This document shows, one piece after another, positions 53,572 to 64,000 of a DNA stretch of 64,000 nt. The first letter of the stretch is position 1; each line of letters starts with the position of its first letter. Both the position numbers and the translations under genes were made by a program. This DNA is from Lepraria neglecta (Eukaryota; Ascomycota; Lecanoromycetes; Lecanorales; Stereocaulaceae), in assembly GCA_033220425.1 (NCBI GenBank), contig CM065646.1:1619501-1683500 (forward strand), written 5' to 3'. Under the pieces are notes generated by a model. The model saw nothing but the letters and a program-made list of their open reading frames with translations, did no database searches and was not told the origin of the DNA.

Positions 53572-53969
53572 GTGTGTGCAGGCCTCATGCGAATGCTTTG
53601 GCGTGCTCTATTTTGCACACACACACCACGTAAGGAAAATCTTATAACTATGTATTATCATATTTCGTTTAAAAATAAATGTAGGGCTAGCTCTTGCAAT
53701 TCTAGCGCTGCGTAGATAATTAATAATTCCTAATTATGGCAAAAGTTATTCAAAAAAAAATTAGGATAAACAAAACCTCTAGAATTAATCTTTTAATGAT
53801 GACTTTATAAATAATCTAGTTAATAAGACAACTAATGCAGGGGAAGAATCGTGAGACTTAACTCTATAATGATTTTTAAACAGATTCAAAGAATGTCTTA
53901 CTTTAATTTATTCCTCAGGTGTGCGGAGTGAAAACAGCTAACGTCAAGCCTTCGCATGACTGCACACAC
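53572..53969. mobile_element. MITE, family 2 (398 bp, AT-rich, TA target duplication)
   Basis: Left end GTGTGTGCAGGCCTCATGCG and right end (reversed) GTGTGTGCAGTCATGCGAAG are imperfect inverted repeats of about 30 bp, each flanked by TA (53570-53571 and 53970-53971). The interior is very AT-rich with A and T runs and has no open frame. It lies 39 bp from the family 1 element and shares no end sequence with it, so two unrelated non-autonomous elements sit side by side. Confidence 0.75.
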
Positions 53970-54434
53970 TAATTGCAAGTACAAGATTCTACAACTCCAA
54001 ACTCCAAACTGCAAGAGCAACGCGAATTCTATCTACTTGCTGCGCATCAATTAGTAATTGGTATTCTCAATACACGTGGAACTGATGTCAGCTGTGAAAT
54101 AAGTAAGCCGGAAGCCCACATCAGCGATTACAAGGCTCAATGGCTTCTCCGACTCAATGTTCGGATATTTGACTTCAATTGGACGATGGTTTGGAATTCT
54201 CTCGGAACTCATTACAACGTTCATCGATTGTGCTCTATCTCCATACATGGACCAATTCATCCAGAAAGCACGCCATCTCAAAAGTCGTTAATATCCGCTG
54301 GGGTTCTTCGAGAAAACGTCATGTGTAGACTTGAAATTCTGGTGTGTCCAAATCATTATACCATCTGGGATCCACATCATTATAATTCTTGAGCTGCGTG
54401 GACACCGAAGCTGTCTGCCAGACCGTCTCATGGC
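53970..54434. other. Intergenic, no supported gene
   Basis: Region between MITE family 2 and the end of the C2H2 gene. A plus frame at 53973-54392 has no recognisable features and begins in the MITE flank. Confidence 0.4.
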
Positions 54435-55525
54435 TTAGGTCCTGCGCTTTCCGTCTCCGCTGGCCTTGGGACTCTTCGCGTGGACTTTCCTCAAATGTTC
54501 TGTCAGGTGATCTTTTCTTTTGAAGCCATGCTCTCCTGTACGACCACATCCACGCCCTGGACAGTCGTACCATTCGGTTTCCGGTGAAAGGTGGTTCTGC
54601 AGGTGCCTGTCTAGGTCGAATTGGCGTTTGGTGGTATAAGTGCAACCATCATGAAGGCACAATAGATCACCGTTAGTGTAGCCTGGGCTATCGTGCATGG
54701 TTCCTCCGGAAGTGACTTCATTCTGAGGTAAGTAGGAGTCTTGCGAAGTCTGAGCCGAATAGAACGAAGGCTGAACCTGGGCTCTGTATAATACGTTTGA
54801 TGATGGATAGTTCGATGGATCCATCATTGGGTTGTTTCCAGCTGAGTACGGATCTTGAGGCGAAAATGACGAGTATGGGTTGTTAGTACCATAAAGGGGC
54901 TGCGAGGGCTGCCTTGGAGGCCCTAAATCAGCGTAACTCATCCCCGACTGGTAACTGGACCCAAGAGGAGAAGGATATCCAGATTGGGTATTTGTTGTAC
55001 CGTATGAAGCTTGATTTTGGTACTGTGTCTGTGGATACTGACGTTGAACACCCTCCATCAAATCAGGATCGGGTCTTGAAAATGATTCTTCGAAAGATGT
55101 TAGAGCGTTTATCGACGGAAAAGGCTGAAATACCTGGCTGTGCGCTCCATCCTCCCTCTGATTCATACCTCTCGGATAAATCCATGAGGTCGTCTAACAT
55201 GTGCTAGATCAAATGCGAGTCAGGCACCTGGCAACTTTTGTTGATGAACCAACTGACAGATGTAAAGGTTCGGACTGCGGTCACAAGGTAGCCCTGGACT
55301 CCCTGGTGTCACTGTCAGTCAGTGCTTACAATACTAGGTGAACGCTCATACATTTCGATGTGCTGACCTTGCAGAAGCTTCTGGTCCCAGGTATTTAGTG
55401 ATCTCTCTATGCAAGACCTCGTCATTGATTCCTTGTCCATCGACGAAATAGTCATTGAGACGAGCCCGAGTTGACCTAGATCCTGGATTGGCCCCTGTAT
55501 TTCTCCTGTCATATGGATACGACAT
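54435..55525 (-). CDS. RfeG-like N-terminal domain plus C2H2 zinc-finger protein
   Basis: Exons 55525-55352, 55302-55258, 55203-55134 and 55087-54435 join in phase through introns of 49, 54 and 46 nt to 313 residues. Exon 1 has NDYFVDGQGINDEVLHREIT and KYLGPEA. Exon 2 is a 15-codon piece (GVQGYLVTAVRTFTS). Both match the N-terminal domain of RfeG-type fungal regulators, and the gene at 58581 has the same exon pattern. A Tyr/Gln/Pro/Ser-rich linker follows. Two C2H2 fingers end the protein: CLHDGCTYTT...LDRHLQNH and CPGRGCGRTGEHGF...LTEHLRKVH, with all zinc ligands present. It is probably a nuclear transcription regulator; targets unknown. Confidence 0.8.
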
Positions 55526-57175
55526 TGGATCTTTGGAAACAGTCCGAACGATCAGAAGTGGCTTGATTAAGAGGTCTCCTATCTCGGCCAGTGATGATCC
55601 TGCTTTAGCTGTGGCTATGGAGAGCACAGCTTGACCTCCCGTATGTGATTCAGTAACCAATAAACTGTGCGCTTGGATTCACTGGATTCTCTGGCTTTGA
55701 CAGATCAGGAGGCTTTTATGAAGTATGAGTCGATGTTTTAATGCGTGATTATCTGTCAACTCACTAGTACTCTCTACTAAGCGGTGAATTTTGGGCATAC
55801 ATGTCGGCTATATAATTATGCAAGTGTGCCCAATCTAAGGGTCGCAGCCTTATGACATTTGTGATCTGAGCTAATTTCTAGCGGTCTTGTTGTATCGCAG
55901 GCTACAAGGCTGAACGCTTCTTCTTTCCCCTTGTACTTCATTTCTCCTCCAGATCGTATCGTGTTTGAAGTGCGTCATATGCGATCATATTGTAGGCATC
56001 GAGGTGCATGCGACCCCATCGAATAAAAAGCTCATGAATCTTGCCACTTGCAAATTTATAGAAATGCGAACTAGCAAGGCTGGCAAAGGTTCGTCCACTT
56101 CCGTTCTGTTCCTAAACTCTCCTGAAACCATGGTGCTAGCCTAGAGTTCCACCCAATGAAGTTAAGCTATCAGGCTTATCGGCTCACCGGCCAAGTGCTA
56201 GTCTAGTTCCGGTGTAGACACGCTCTTAGTGGCTCGGGAATACGGACAAGGTTTCAGAGTCCTTCCTATCAGATTTGACGACTATTGTTGTCCGTTGTTC
56301 ATGCATCTTTCTTCTAATAACAGATTATAGCGAAATTCAGAGGGTATTCCGCACTTGCAGCCAATCAGAATGGCCCTATACTTCGAGACTTCTTTGCCTG
56401 AATTGCCTTCTTCGGTTAGCGCACCAAGCTGTACCCCATCAAAATCGAAATACGTATCGCAACTTCTTCGCAGTACGTCCCCGCGCCACATACGTCATAT
56501 GATATCGAGATAATTTCACAAGTTTTGAAACCAAGCATACACTTTCCAACGCCGTTCGAATTTTGACATTTAGTTAAGATTTGGCTAAGGAAAGCTCAAA
56601 AAACATGTTTTTGCCTGCGGAGTTCCCTAAAGCTACCCCCGCAGCAACCCCGCAGCCGCCCCCGAAGCACTAATATACTAAATCCTTAATAACTTTTGCC
56701 CTATTAGGATTAACGCTTAGCTTTACATGTAAAATATATACTATATATAGAGAAATTTCTAACACCGCTTAAATTTCTAAATCGAGTATAAAATAAGCGA
56801 GATATAGCCGTTTTACGGTAATCTTCTGTGAAGATTACGGGCACTTACTTGTACCTTATGCAAACATCTGACTTTAGTCTAAAATTACGATATTTAAGGC
56901 CTAATGAACTTGTGGATACTCTTCCTACACCACTGTCCGCAATTCCTCCAGTTGTGAAAGGGGTTTCCATAAGACTCGCGTGATTATGCGAAGACCAACC
57001 TCACCCTGAGAAAGAACGATATGCGGCTGACCGAATGTGGAAAGGTCGTTGCGAATGTTACTACGGTTCTTCCAACGGGTCGGAGAATTCCAAACATTCA
57101 GTTCCATCTTGAATGGCAGAGAGCATCGAAATTCATCGACAACAAAAGAAAGCATCCGCCAAATATCGTTGAGAC
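55526..57175. other. Intergenic with AT-rich relic and palindrome
   Basis: No supported gene in 1.6 kb. From about 56650 to 56880 the sequence turns AT-rich and contains GGCAAAAGTTATT-type sequence (reverse strand) also found inside the family 2 MITE near 53740, so it may be an old element fragment. A perfect 9-bp palindrome (GTAATCTTC, 3-bp loop) lies at 56818-56838. Confidence 0.45.
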
Positions 57176-58289
57176 TCAACGAGGAGTGTTAGTATTTGTG
57201 CTACCAACAAAGACAACCTGTACAGCAGCAAAGCTATAGACTAGTGGTTAGTCATAGGAGGCCGGTATTCGAGGATGCACGTACGCAGAAGTCGCAGCGA
57301 AGGTCTCTACTCGTCGAGCATTTGTCATGAGGGTAAGCATCAGGGCAAATATCATCGTGAATACTGCAACCACCACCAATTGAATCATCACACGGCTGAT
57401 GCAGTTCAGAGCTATAATTGACCCAATTGGAAGGGCGGATGACGCAAGGGCACTGACAACATCTGCAATTCTGAGGAGGTTTCGATCGTTGTACCGCATT
57501 ATTTCGTTGCCGCAGGAGTCGAGCCCGGTCTCTTTCTACAAGTCAACGATCAGTGGGAGAGTAATTGAGACAGCAAGTCTTTCGCATTCTCAAATATTGA
57601 CCAATATTGAGGAAGGCGCTATATTACCTTATAATATCTACCAACCAGGGTATGGTAAAATGCCACAAGTGGCCCAAGGAACACCCTCGAAAGGCGATCC
57701 AGCTCTACGTCCTTTTCAGGTCTTGGTATGGCTAGAAAGTCATGACTGTGGATCTCTTTCCACGTTTCTTCCTCAAGACCCACGAGGAAACCTTTCCCCT
57801 TCGTCGAACTATCCAGCCAGCGCCTTAGCATCTCCAGATTATAAGGTGACGGCCTGTCGATCTTGGCGATCGTTGCTTGTTGTATAAGGCACTCATCTAG
57901 TTCCTGCAGCATCAGCTTTGTGTATCAGTATTGCCTAAGGCCCGTATGTCCATACTGTACTCCCTCAATATCCTGCGAACCTGCATGAACTTTCTGAATT
58001 GGTAATTCTTGTCAGGCTTAGCATGGCTCAGCTCATACCAATTGACAGCAAAATCTTTCTTGTCTGGGTCTTCTGAATTCTGATCCTCTGAAGCTGTTGC
58101 TCGCAGATCACTCTCCAGACCCATAAGCTCAGCTTGGTAGTATAGCAGATTCTGCGCATTGAGAGCAACGAACTTTCGAAATATCGCGAATTCAGAGTCC
58201 GTTGACATGAGAGATGAGAGTTTGGCATAGCCCTCCGGCATTTTAGCACTGCCCTCCATCTCCATGGGTGCGTTGACCATGATGCGCAA
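57176..58289 (-). CDS. DUF6594 membrane protein, possible frameshift
   Basis: The blocks are those of the fungal DUF6594 family: GYAKLSSLMSTDSEFAIFRK, LNAQNLLYYQAELMGLESDL, DFAVNWYELSHAKPDKNY, CLIQQATIAKIDRPSPYNLE, WLDSSTKGKGFLVGL, RYNDRNLLRIADVVSALASS and TNARRVETFAATSAFAAVQ at the end. Two or three C-terminal membrane helices lie in the last 100 residues. Introns at about 57634-57555 (GTAATA..TTGTAG) and about 57283-57235 (GTACGT..TATAG) keep the frame. The join near 57930 does not: the best donor (GTATGG after REYS) leaves one base and every acceptor is phase 0. Either a single-base lesion or an unusual splice is involved. Function of the family is unknown. Confidence 0.7.
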
Positions 58290-58580
58290 TCACAACGATG
58301 CCATTGATCAGCTGAAGGCTTTATCGGCATGCGAGTTGAAAAGAAAATATACTCAGCCCTATAGCCTCGCAGCTCAAAGTTCTAGAACAACGACCCCGCC
58401 TTTATCGCTAATCGGTTGCAGTCACCTACTGAGCTGTCTCAGCTGTGCCACTTAACCGGGTTCAATCTTTAACTCGTCGCATTCCGCACTCCCGACCACT
58501 TTCTTCAATGCTCTCGAAACATCTCGAAACAAAGGAAGACCGAAAGCCATAGCTTGCGCGAAGCTCCCCCACGTCCAAAT
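58290..58580. promoter_or_regulatory. Divergent DUF6594/RfeG upstream region
   Basis: 291 bp between divergent start codons; it must hold both promoters. No clear motif. Confidence 0.45.
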
Positions 58581-59938
58581 ATGGCCGCTCGCCGTGACGC
58601 TGGCCGTGATAGTTCAAAATACACATCTGGATCAGGCTCGTCAAAATCTAAATTGAACGAATTCTTCGTCGATGGACAAGGCATACATCGTGAGGTCATG
58701 CAGAGAGAAATCTGCAAGTACCTCGGACCAGAAGCTCACTCAAGGCCTTCGAAATACAATGTACCAGCATCAGATGTACCGATGTGAGATTATACCAATT
58801 GACCTCAGCCTTAGGGTATCCAAGGATACAATGTTACTGCTGTTCGACCGTTCACCGCTGTGAGTCTTCTACTTGATGAAATCCATCCTTCTGCTAACCG
58901 ATTCCTTGTCAGAAACAGCTAGACCAGCTCATCGAGCTATCTGAGGCGTATGCGTCGGAGAACCGTGAAAAGCGGTCGAGAGGTCGCCAAGGTATCTTGT
59001 GCAAAACTCGATAGTGATATGTAAACGCTAATTTGAACTCTAGATGTCCCTTATGATCAATCTGACACCCTGCGGCACCAGGAGGAAACCTCAGGTCTGG
59101 CAGGTGCTCCCTACGTGCAAGATCGCTATCAGCCGCAGGATCCATACACCCCATACACCACGGGTAGTGCAGTGCCTGGCTACCAGCCAGGCTATTACGG
59201 AGGATACTTGGGATCGAACTACGTTCCAGACCCTCGCTCAGACCCTCGCTCAGACCCTCGCTACGCTCCAGACCCTCGCTACCCTTCCGACCCTCGACAA
59301 GACTATGCACAAAGCCCCATGTACCCGAATTCTCGAGACACGTACCCTCCTTTTATACCCAAAGAAAGAGAAGGCGAGTCATTCTGCCAGGTCTTCATAT
59401 TGGAATATTTGGCTGATGGAATACCCAAGGAGATCCCTACCGTGACGACGAGCGAGACCAAAGAGGCGAGACAATAGAAGAGAAGCGCAGAAGAGAAAGG
59501 GAGAGAGAAAGAGAGGAAGCGGAACGGAGAGACCCTAGAGCAAGGGATCCAAGAGCAACTGGAGATCCTCATCTACCATGGATGGGACCGCCGGAAGGCA
59601 GAGCAGGCTATAACTATACAGACACAAGCTCAGATGGCCCCAGGAGCCCTAGAGATCCTATGGAGCCTAGATTCTATCCACAAGGAGGTCAAGACATGGC
59701 GCGCGGGGCCTCAACCCAGTCAGGATACTCGGCTGGCTCGGGCTACTCGGCTGGCTCATCAGCGATGGGCGGATATGCATCTTCTACCACCTCCTATGGG
59801 TCTACTGATATGAGATCACCTTACGGCCCGTCCGGAAGTTCACAATCGGTGTATCCGCCTCGAGGACCGCCGCCATCAGGAGCAGATATTTATCGCCATG
59901 AACCCATAAGAGAAGATGCCCGATACGGCAGACGATGA
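58581..59938 (+). CDS. RfeG-like transcription regulator
   Basis: Exons 58581-58760, 58815-58859, 58913-58991, 59044-59373 and 59430-59938 all join in phase to 380 residues. The N-terminal domain has LNEFFVDGQGIHREVMQREI, then KYLGPEA, then IQGYNVTAVRPFTA and KQLDQLIELSEAYA, the pattern of RfeG-type proteins. The rest is disordered: Tyr/Pro/Gly-rich, with PDPRSDPRSDPRYAPDPRY repeats, a highly charged helix (EEKRRREREREREEAERRDP) and Gly/Ser/Tyr repeats (SGYSAGSGYSAGSSAMGGYA). It has no zinc fingers, unlike the paralog at 54435. The fourth intron uses a GC donor (AAG, then GCGAGT). Probably nuclear; role unknown. Confidence 0.8.
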
Positions 59939-60590
59939 AGACTGCTTGACTGCTGGATGATATATCCGCTACCACCTCAGATGGCGTTTGACGCATATGG
60001 TACCAGTCCCACAGGGTCCCAGCCCCGTAATGAAAGAACACACTAGATGCATATGACGAAGTACGAATAAAAATGACATAATGAAGCATGCATGGGTGGA
60101 GTAATCGGTCGTGGGAGCTTAGCGGACTCTGGGAGCATTTGGCCAACTCTTCAGCCTTGTGCTTGCAGATGGCGTCGCTACGTTCACATACCTGTTTCTT
60201 TCTAATATTTTACATGTTTTGGCGAGTTCCTTGACACCAGACCTAGAATGCGTTATGCAGCACCGTGTCTTGGATACATCAATAACATAGGCCCAAAGGG
60301 CTTGAGAACCACCATCAGGCATACCTACTCTTCTATGCAAGTCGCTTCGTGATATCCAATAGAGAGGGTGTGCTAGAATCTTAAGGTATCGAAGTGATTC
60401 CGAGTAATGCTGAGAACGCCAAGAAATGCCGCATGCGTACCTACCCAACCCTCACCGGTGTCACCGATATCCACCATGCGTGCTTATGGCCACCCAACAT
60501 GAAGTAGGAACACTCAAACCTTGTTCCTACATAAGTCCCAACTAATCCGTCAATTCCCACGCCCGATTACAGTGCGATCAGTTCTCAGGA
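59939..60590. other. Intergenic, no supported gene
   Basis: No gene recognised. The stretch CGCCCGATTACAGTGC near 60561 resembles CGCCCGAATATAGTGC near 62031, so the flanks of neighbouring zinc-finger copies may share ancestry. Confidence 0.4.
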
Positions 60591-61197
60591 GGGTTTTTTA
60601 ATTCCTTTTCAACCGAACACGATATCCGGCTACGAGTCTCGCTTCACGCAGCCTTATCAATCCGGCTACACTTCGTCTCCTGCGTCCTACTCCTTTACAG
60701 GAAATCAGAATTCGACGCAAGGCTACCTAGAACCAAGCAGCGAGTACTCGTATCGAGGCAACATGACACAGTCATCCAATTCCCAGTATTCATCAAACAC
60801 GTCACCACAAGCCTCGTTCGGAGAGCAGACTTATGGCGCAGATCCATCCTCCGATTTGTCTGTTCAGCTCGAGGACATTTATCTGGCTGATTTCACTCCC
60901 AAACGCAACAGCCAGGCCCGAGTCTGGAGTTCGGCTCGTAAGGACCCTCAGGAGCTTACGCGTCTTTATCCCGGCTGTAAGTACACCACTGAACGCCAAT
61001 CTGATCTAGACAGACACATGGACAAGCACTATCCACCTCAAGGAGAGCTGCTTGACTGCCCTGGCAAAGGATGGGGCCGCCAGGGTGAATATGGATTCAA
61101 AAGGAAGGATCATTTGACGGAGCATCTGAGGAAATTGCATACGAAGGATCTACCTAAACCAAAGAAAGGCTCGAATAGCTCGAGAAGAGAGCGATGA
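60591..61197 (+). pseudogene. C2H2 zinc-finger paralog lacking N-terminus and zinc ligands
   Basis: One open frame from an acceptor-like CTCAG at about 60587 encodes a Tyr/Ser/Gln-rich region (YESRFTQPYQSGYTSSPASY). Two degenerate fingers follow, aligning to those of the protein at 54435-55525. Finger 1 reads RLYPGCKYTT where the paralog has CLHDGCTYTT, and finger 2 reads CPGKGWGRQGEYGF where it has CPGRGCGRTGEHGF. One zinc-binding Cys is therefore lost in each. No RfeG-like N-terminal exons were found upstream. It is probably a truncated copy; expression as a non-zinc protein is possible. Confidence 0.65.
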
Positions 61198-62654
61198 GCC
61201 GATACTCAGATAGGCCGAGACTGAGGAGAGCTCGGCTGATTCGATTTGGAGAAGGACTCTTGTTGATGCGTGATTGCGGTTATATCGCTATACAATGATT
61301 TCAGTTGCGTTACAGGTACTTGTCGGAGGCTAGGTAAATGCTATTTTGGGCACGGAGGCTTGATGGATTTCATAGAACACCTCGAGATGGCACTTGCAAG
61401 CCAAACAATAATGAATGCACACAATTAGTTCCTTTCGTATCCTCTTATACAGCTCTGTCTTCGAGCGATGGACACTTTCCAGCGGACTGAAAGCATGCTA
61501 CGAAACATAGGATTGGTGATCACGAAGGCATGATCGAAGCTGATTGGCCAGGTGCAAGGAGTGTAAATGAGGTTTATGGGCAGGAGTTTTCCTAAGTCTT
61601 ATGTTCTATTCAAGCGTGCTGACCGTGTCAATGATATGAATCGGGCCAATTGAAATACATCGATGACCAGAACAGCATCCAATATATCTAGAAAGGCAAC
61701 TGAACGGACCCGTCATCCGCAGCAAGTGATCCAAGGGTCGAAGTAGTGACCGTGAGAGAAGCCGCTTATTCTAGTCTTCAATCTAGACCTATCGACGATG
61801 TTGTATACCATACGGCGTTGCCGGTGTAGTATGTCTCGAAGATGTGTGGTCAATTCCTAAAACATACACGCGAGATAAGCCAAGTAAGATAAGCTGCATA
61901 TATGTATGCATGGCTGCCCAACGCTCACCGATGTGCCGGTTTCCAACGTGCATGCTTACCCGGCTCGCCAACACCCCCTTGGGACACTAAAAGTATACAT
62001 TAGTCTCAGCAGCCCCCCATAAATCCTGCGCCCGAATATAGTGCAAAACCCAAGAGGCATCAATCTCTTAGTCAACTCGGTGGATCCATCAATCCCAAGC
62101 AATCTCCAACCCAACCGGCGAAAAGTCCACCACTACCGTGAAATATGGGGCCCAGCATAGTAATCATCCAGAGCCAGCCTCATCCGAGTCTCAGCGCTGT
62201 GACTCGTCGTCCTCAAACGGATCATACCCAAACGCTGCTTAGGCTGGTTTCAACGGCGCGTCCTATCCGCCACTTTCAGCGCAATGTCCTGTGTAGTCGA
62301 CGCCAGGGCTCAGGTAGAGAACTTCACATAAAGTACCATTAAGATTAGTTCGACTAGCAAGAGATTTTCGGACTCGCTGAGGCTTCACTGCCCTCCGACG
62401 GGTTTGGAGAGGGGGGAAGGGGATTTTCTTGAGGTTCGATGAGTAATGACTCCGGGACGTGGGATTGTGATGGAGATTGGATGTAATGAACGTTGACTAA
62501 CGATGGCTTTCTTTTGGTGTACGAGTTTTGTGCTTTCTGGATTCTATTGGCGTCGTAGCGATCTCTGTCTAACTCTTACATTCGAGAAAATTTGTTGCGT
62601 CCAGCCTCCCGCCCCATATATCTGTGCTTCCAGAACGAAATTCTCCAGGCGTTT
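61198..62654. other. Intergenic, no supported gene
   Basis: 1.4 kb between zinc-finger copies with only short frames; no domains. It may contain decayed exons too diverged to recognise. Confidence 0.4.
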
Positions 62655-63308
62655 TTACCTCTCCCTCCTCTTAACTTCCCTGGGGTTTTTCTTTGGAATC
62701 AATTTGCCATGAACCTTACTCAAGTGCCTTTGCAACTTTGCAGCGATGTCGTACTCACCTACGTAGTCACACCCACGGATCGGGCAGTCGTAAAAGTCCG
62801 GTTTGGGCCGTTGCTTTTTCTTATGCCTATCTGGACTGTTGTGACGACTAGATGAGTCGTGTTCGAGCATTCGAGTTGGGATAGATCTCCGATCGTCTTC
62901 TCGCCCGTACCTTTCATGCTGGTCTCGGTCTTCCCGTTGATGCTGACGTCTGTCATCCACTTCCTCTCCGATTCGCTTTTTGTCTCTGCCCCTTGCGATA
63001 TTTATTCCGAACGGGAAGACAATGAGATATTTGGCGTGCACCTGGTGCAAATTGGGGTGAGGCCTGTCCTCGTAATTTCCGTCGTATCTGCCATCGGAAT
63101 AATCATAGGTGGCGTATCCATCTGCTTTGGCAACGTCATATCTCTTCTCATGGCTTTCATATCTCGATGGTCTAGCACGGGTAATTGAATGATTCTGAGG
63201 CGTTCTGTACGGGCGTGGGTGATCCGAGTCTGTGTACTCGTTGGAAGAATTTGAAGTTTCGTAGGCTCGTGAGCGAGATGGCGCTGGATGTCTATGAGAA
63301 GAGGGCAT
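62655..63308 (-). CDS. C2H2 zinc-finger protein, Arg/Asp-rich
   Basis: 217-codon frame. The N-terminal two thirds are hydrophilic and rich in Arg, Asp, Ser and His (DDRRQHQREDRDQHERYGRE). The C-terminus has one finger, DFYDCPIRGCDYVGEYD...LQRHLSKVHGK, with both Cys and both His present, followed by a basic tail (KNPREVKRRER). It resembles the last finger of the 54435 gene. A 54-nt stretch (GTGCAC at about 63043 to CGCAAG) inside the frame, encoding a hydrophobic patch, is probably an intron; removing it keeps the frame. The start is uncertain because upstream exons may exist. Confidence 0.6.
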   Translation of the reverse strand: MPSSHRHPAPSRSRAYETSNSSNEYTDSDHPRPYRTPQNHSITRARPSRYESHEKRYDVAKADGYATYDYSDGRYDGNYEDRPHPNLHQVHAKYLIVFPFGINIARGRDKKRIGEEVDDRRQHQREDRDQHERYGREDDRRSIPTRMLEHDSSSRHNSPDRHKKKQRPKPDFYDCPIRGCDYVGEYDIAAKLQRHLSKVHGKLIPKKNPREVKRRER

Positions 63309-63833
63309 TTCACAGCGAGGGGTCTATCTGCGGGGTTGTTCTTGTGGTGATTACGATAGCGACTTGCGAGCTGGGAGCAAAACAAAAGGGGATCATAGAC
63401 TCTTAACACAGACGCCGAGCCTGATCTCAAGGGTCCACTCGAGTGGTGGCATGTGTGCAAAACGAGGTTGTCGCTTCCTTCTGCCTATTTTCAAGTGAAA
63501 CGCTGCCGACCCCTGCATGGCTTCTCGGCGGGAGTGTAACCGCTCAGCCTGATTCCAAGTACCCGTTTAGATGGTGGTGCGGTGAGATCCAGACGATCAG
63601 CGAGGCGTTTCTGGGATTGAACAAGCCCTCTTACTTCAACTAACAGGACCGTGAGGGAAGAGAAGGCAGAAAACGCGGAATTCTCTATCCAATGGTTGAC
63701 TGCAAAATCTATAGACATATGGTAAGCCTTCTTTCTTGGGACCTGCAAGCCGTTGTTCGGTTGTCAAAACTTTGTTGTTTATCCTTCTGAGTCAAGTCGA
63801 TTTGGGGCAGTGAGAGCATCCAGGCCGTGGACT
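63309..63833. other. Intergenic, no supported gene
   Basis: Short frames only; upstream flank of the Arg/Asp-rich zinc-finger gene and of the fragment at 63834. Confidence 0.4.
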
Positions 63834-63930
63834 AGTATGGATTCAAAGGGCAAGACCACTACAGAGAGCATTTGAGGAAAGTACGTTGCAAAGTTCCCCA
63901 AAAAGGTCCGGCCAGGTCAGGAAGATCGTA
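63834..63930 (+). pseudogene. Zinc-finger fragment
   Basis: The sequence encodes YGFKGQDHYREHLRKV, clearly the second half of the finger YGFKRKDHLTEHLRKVH of the neighbouring genes, followed by a Lys/Arg/Pro tail and a TAA. A TAG stands immediately before it, where the relatives have Glu. No other part of the gene is recognisable nearby, though the copy could continue across the window edge. Confidence 0.6.
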
Positions 63931-64000
63931 ACGTCTTTGGATCAGAACCTAGCTGGGGACGGGTATTGGTACTTTGACGAGGATAACGATGCCATGTGTC

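Noticed and set aside
57399-57887. 162-codon plus frame opposite DUF6594
   Set aside because: The minus strand carries the family blocks and splice sites; the plus frame has none.

Overview
This window is eukaryotic and fits a filamentous ascomycete (Pezizomycotina). Genes stand alone on both strands and are interrupted by short introns (about 45-140 nt) with GT..CTRAY..AG signals. The repertoire is typical of such fungi: sedolisin protease, rhodopsin-domain and CorA-like membrane proteins, DUF6594, RfeG-like proteins, bZIP, small secreted proteins and MITEs. Placement in Leotiomycetes is only an impression. No rRNA, tRNA, CRISPR or bacterial-style operon was seen.

Layout. 0.2-0.8 kb: DUF7726-like gene. 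1.7-4.4 kb: three related small secreted-protein genes, one apparently intact, one with a phase error and one clearly broken. 5.1-5.7 kb: GNAT acetyltransferase with an in-frame stop. 7-23.4 kb: a conserved core with RanGAP, exocyst Sec10, NUS1, a Cys-rich single-pass membrane protein, a secreted tripeptidyl peptidase, TFIID subunits TAF3 and TAF7 (head to head), and a mitochondrial-type two-RRM protein; all of these read cleanly. 23.8-25.9 kb: a divergent pair of paralogous secreted proteins. 26-32 kb: two copies of a fungal multi-pass membrane family (one ruined) around a PAQR receptor gene. 32.2-42 kb: TLC-domain protein, rhodopsin-domain protein, CorA-like protein and a 969-residue protein kinase. 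42-47.2 kb: a decayed second CorA-like gene, a Cys/Arg-rich protein and a badly broken esterase-like-phytase gene. 48.2-50.1 kb: bZIP factor. 51.3-53.2 kb: peroxisomal 2-hydroxyacyl-CoA lyase bracketed by MITEs. 54.4-64 kb: a cluster of RfeG-like and C2H2 zinc-finger genes and fragments, with a DUF6594 gene inside it.

The core encodes nuclear transport, exocytosis, dolichol synthesis and TFIID transcription initiation. The remainder is accessory: secreted proteins, membrane sensors and transporters, transposon remnants and many pseudogenes. Several nonsense codons there are of the C-to-T type expected from repeat-induced point mutation, while the core genes show none. The most unusual structures are the MITE cluster around the lyase gene, the RfeG/C2H2 expansion and the two groups of paralogous secreted-protein genes.
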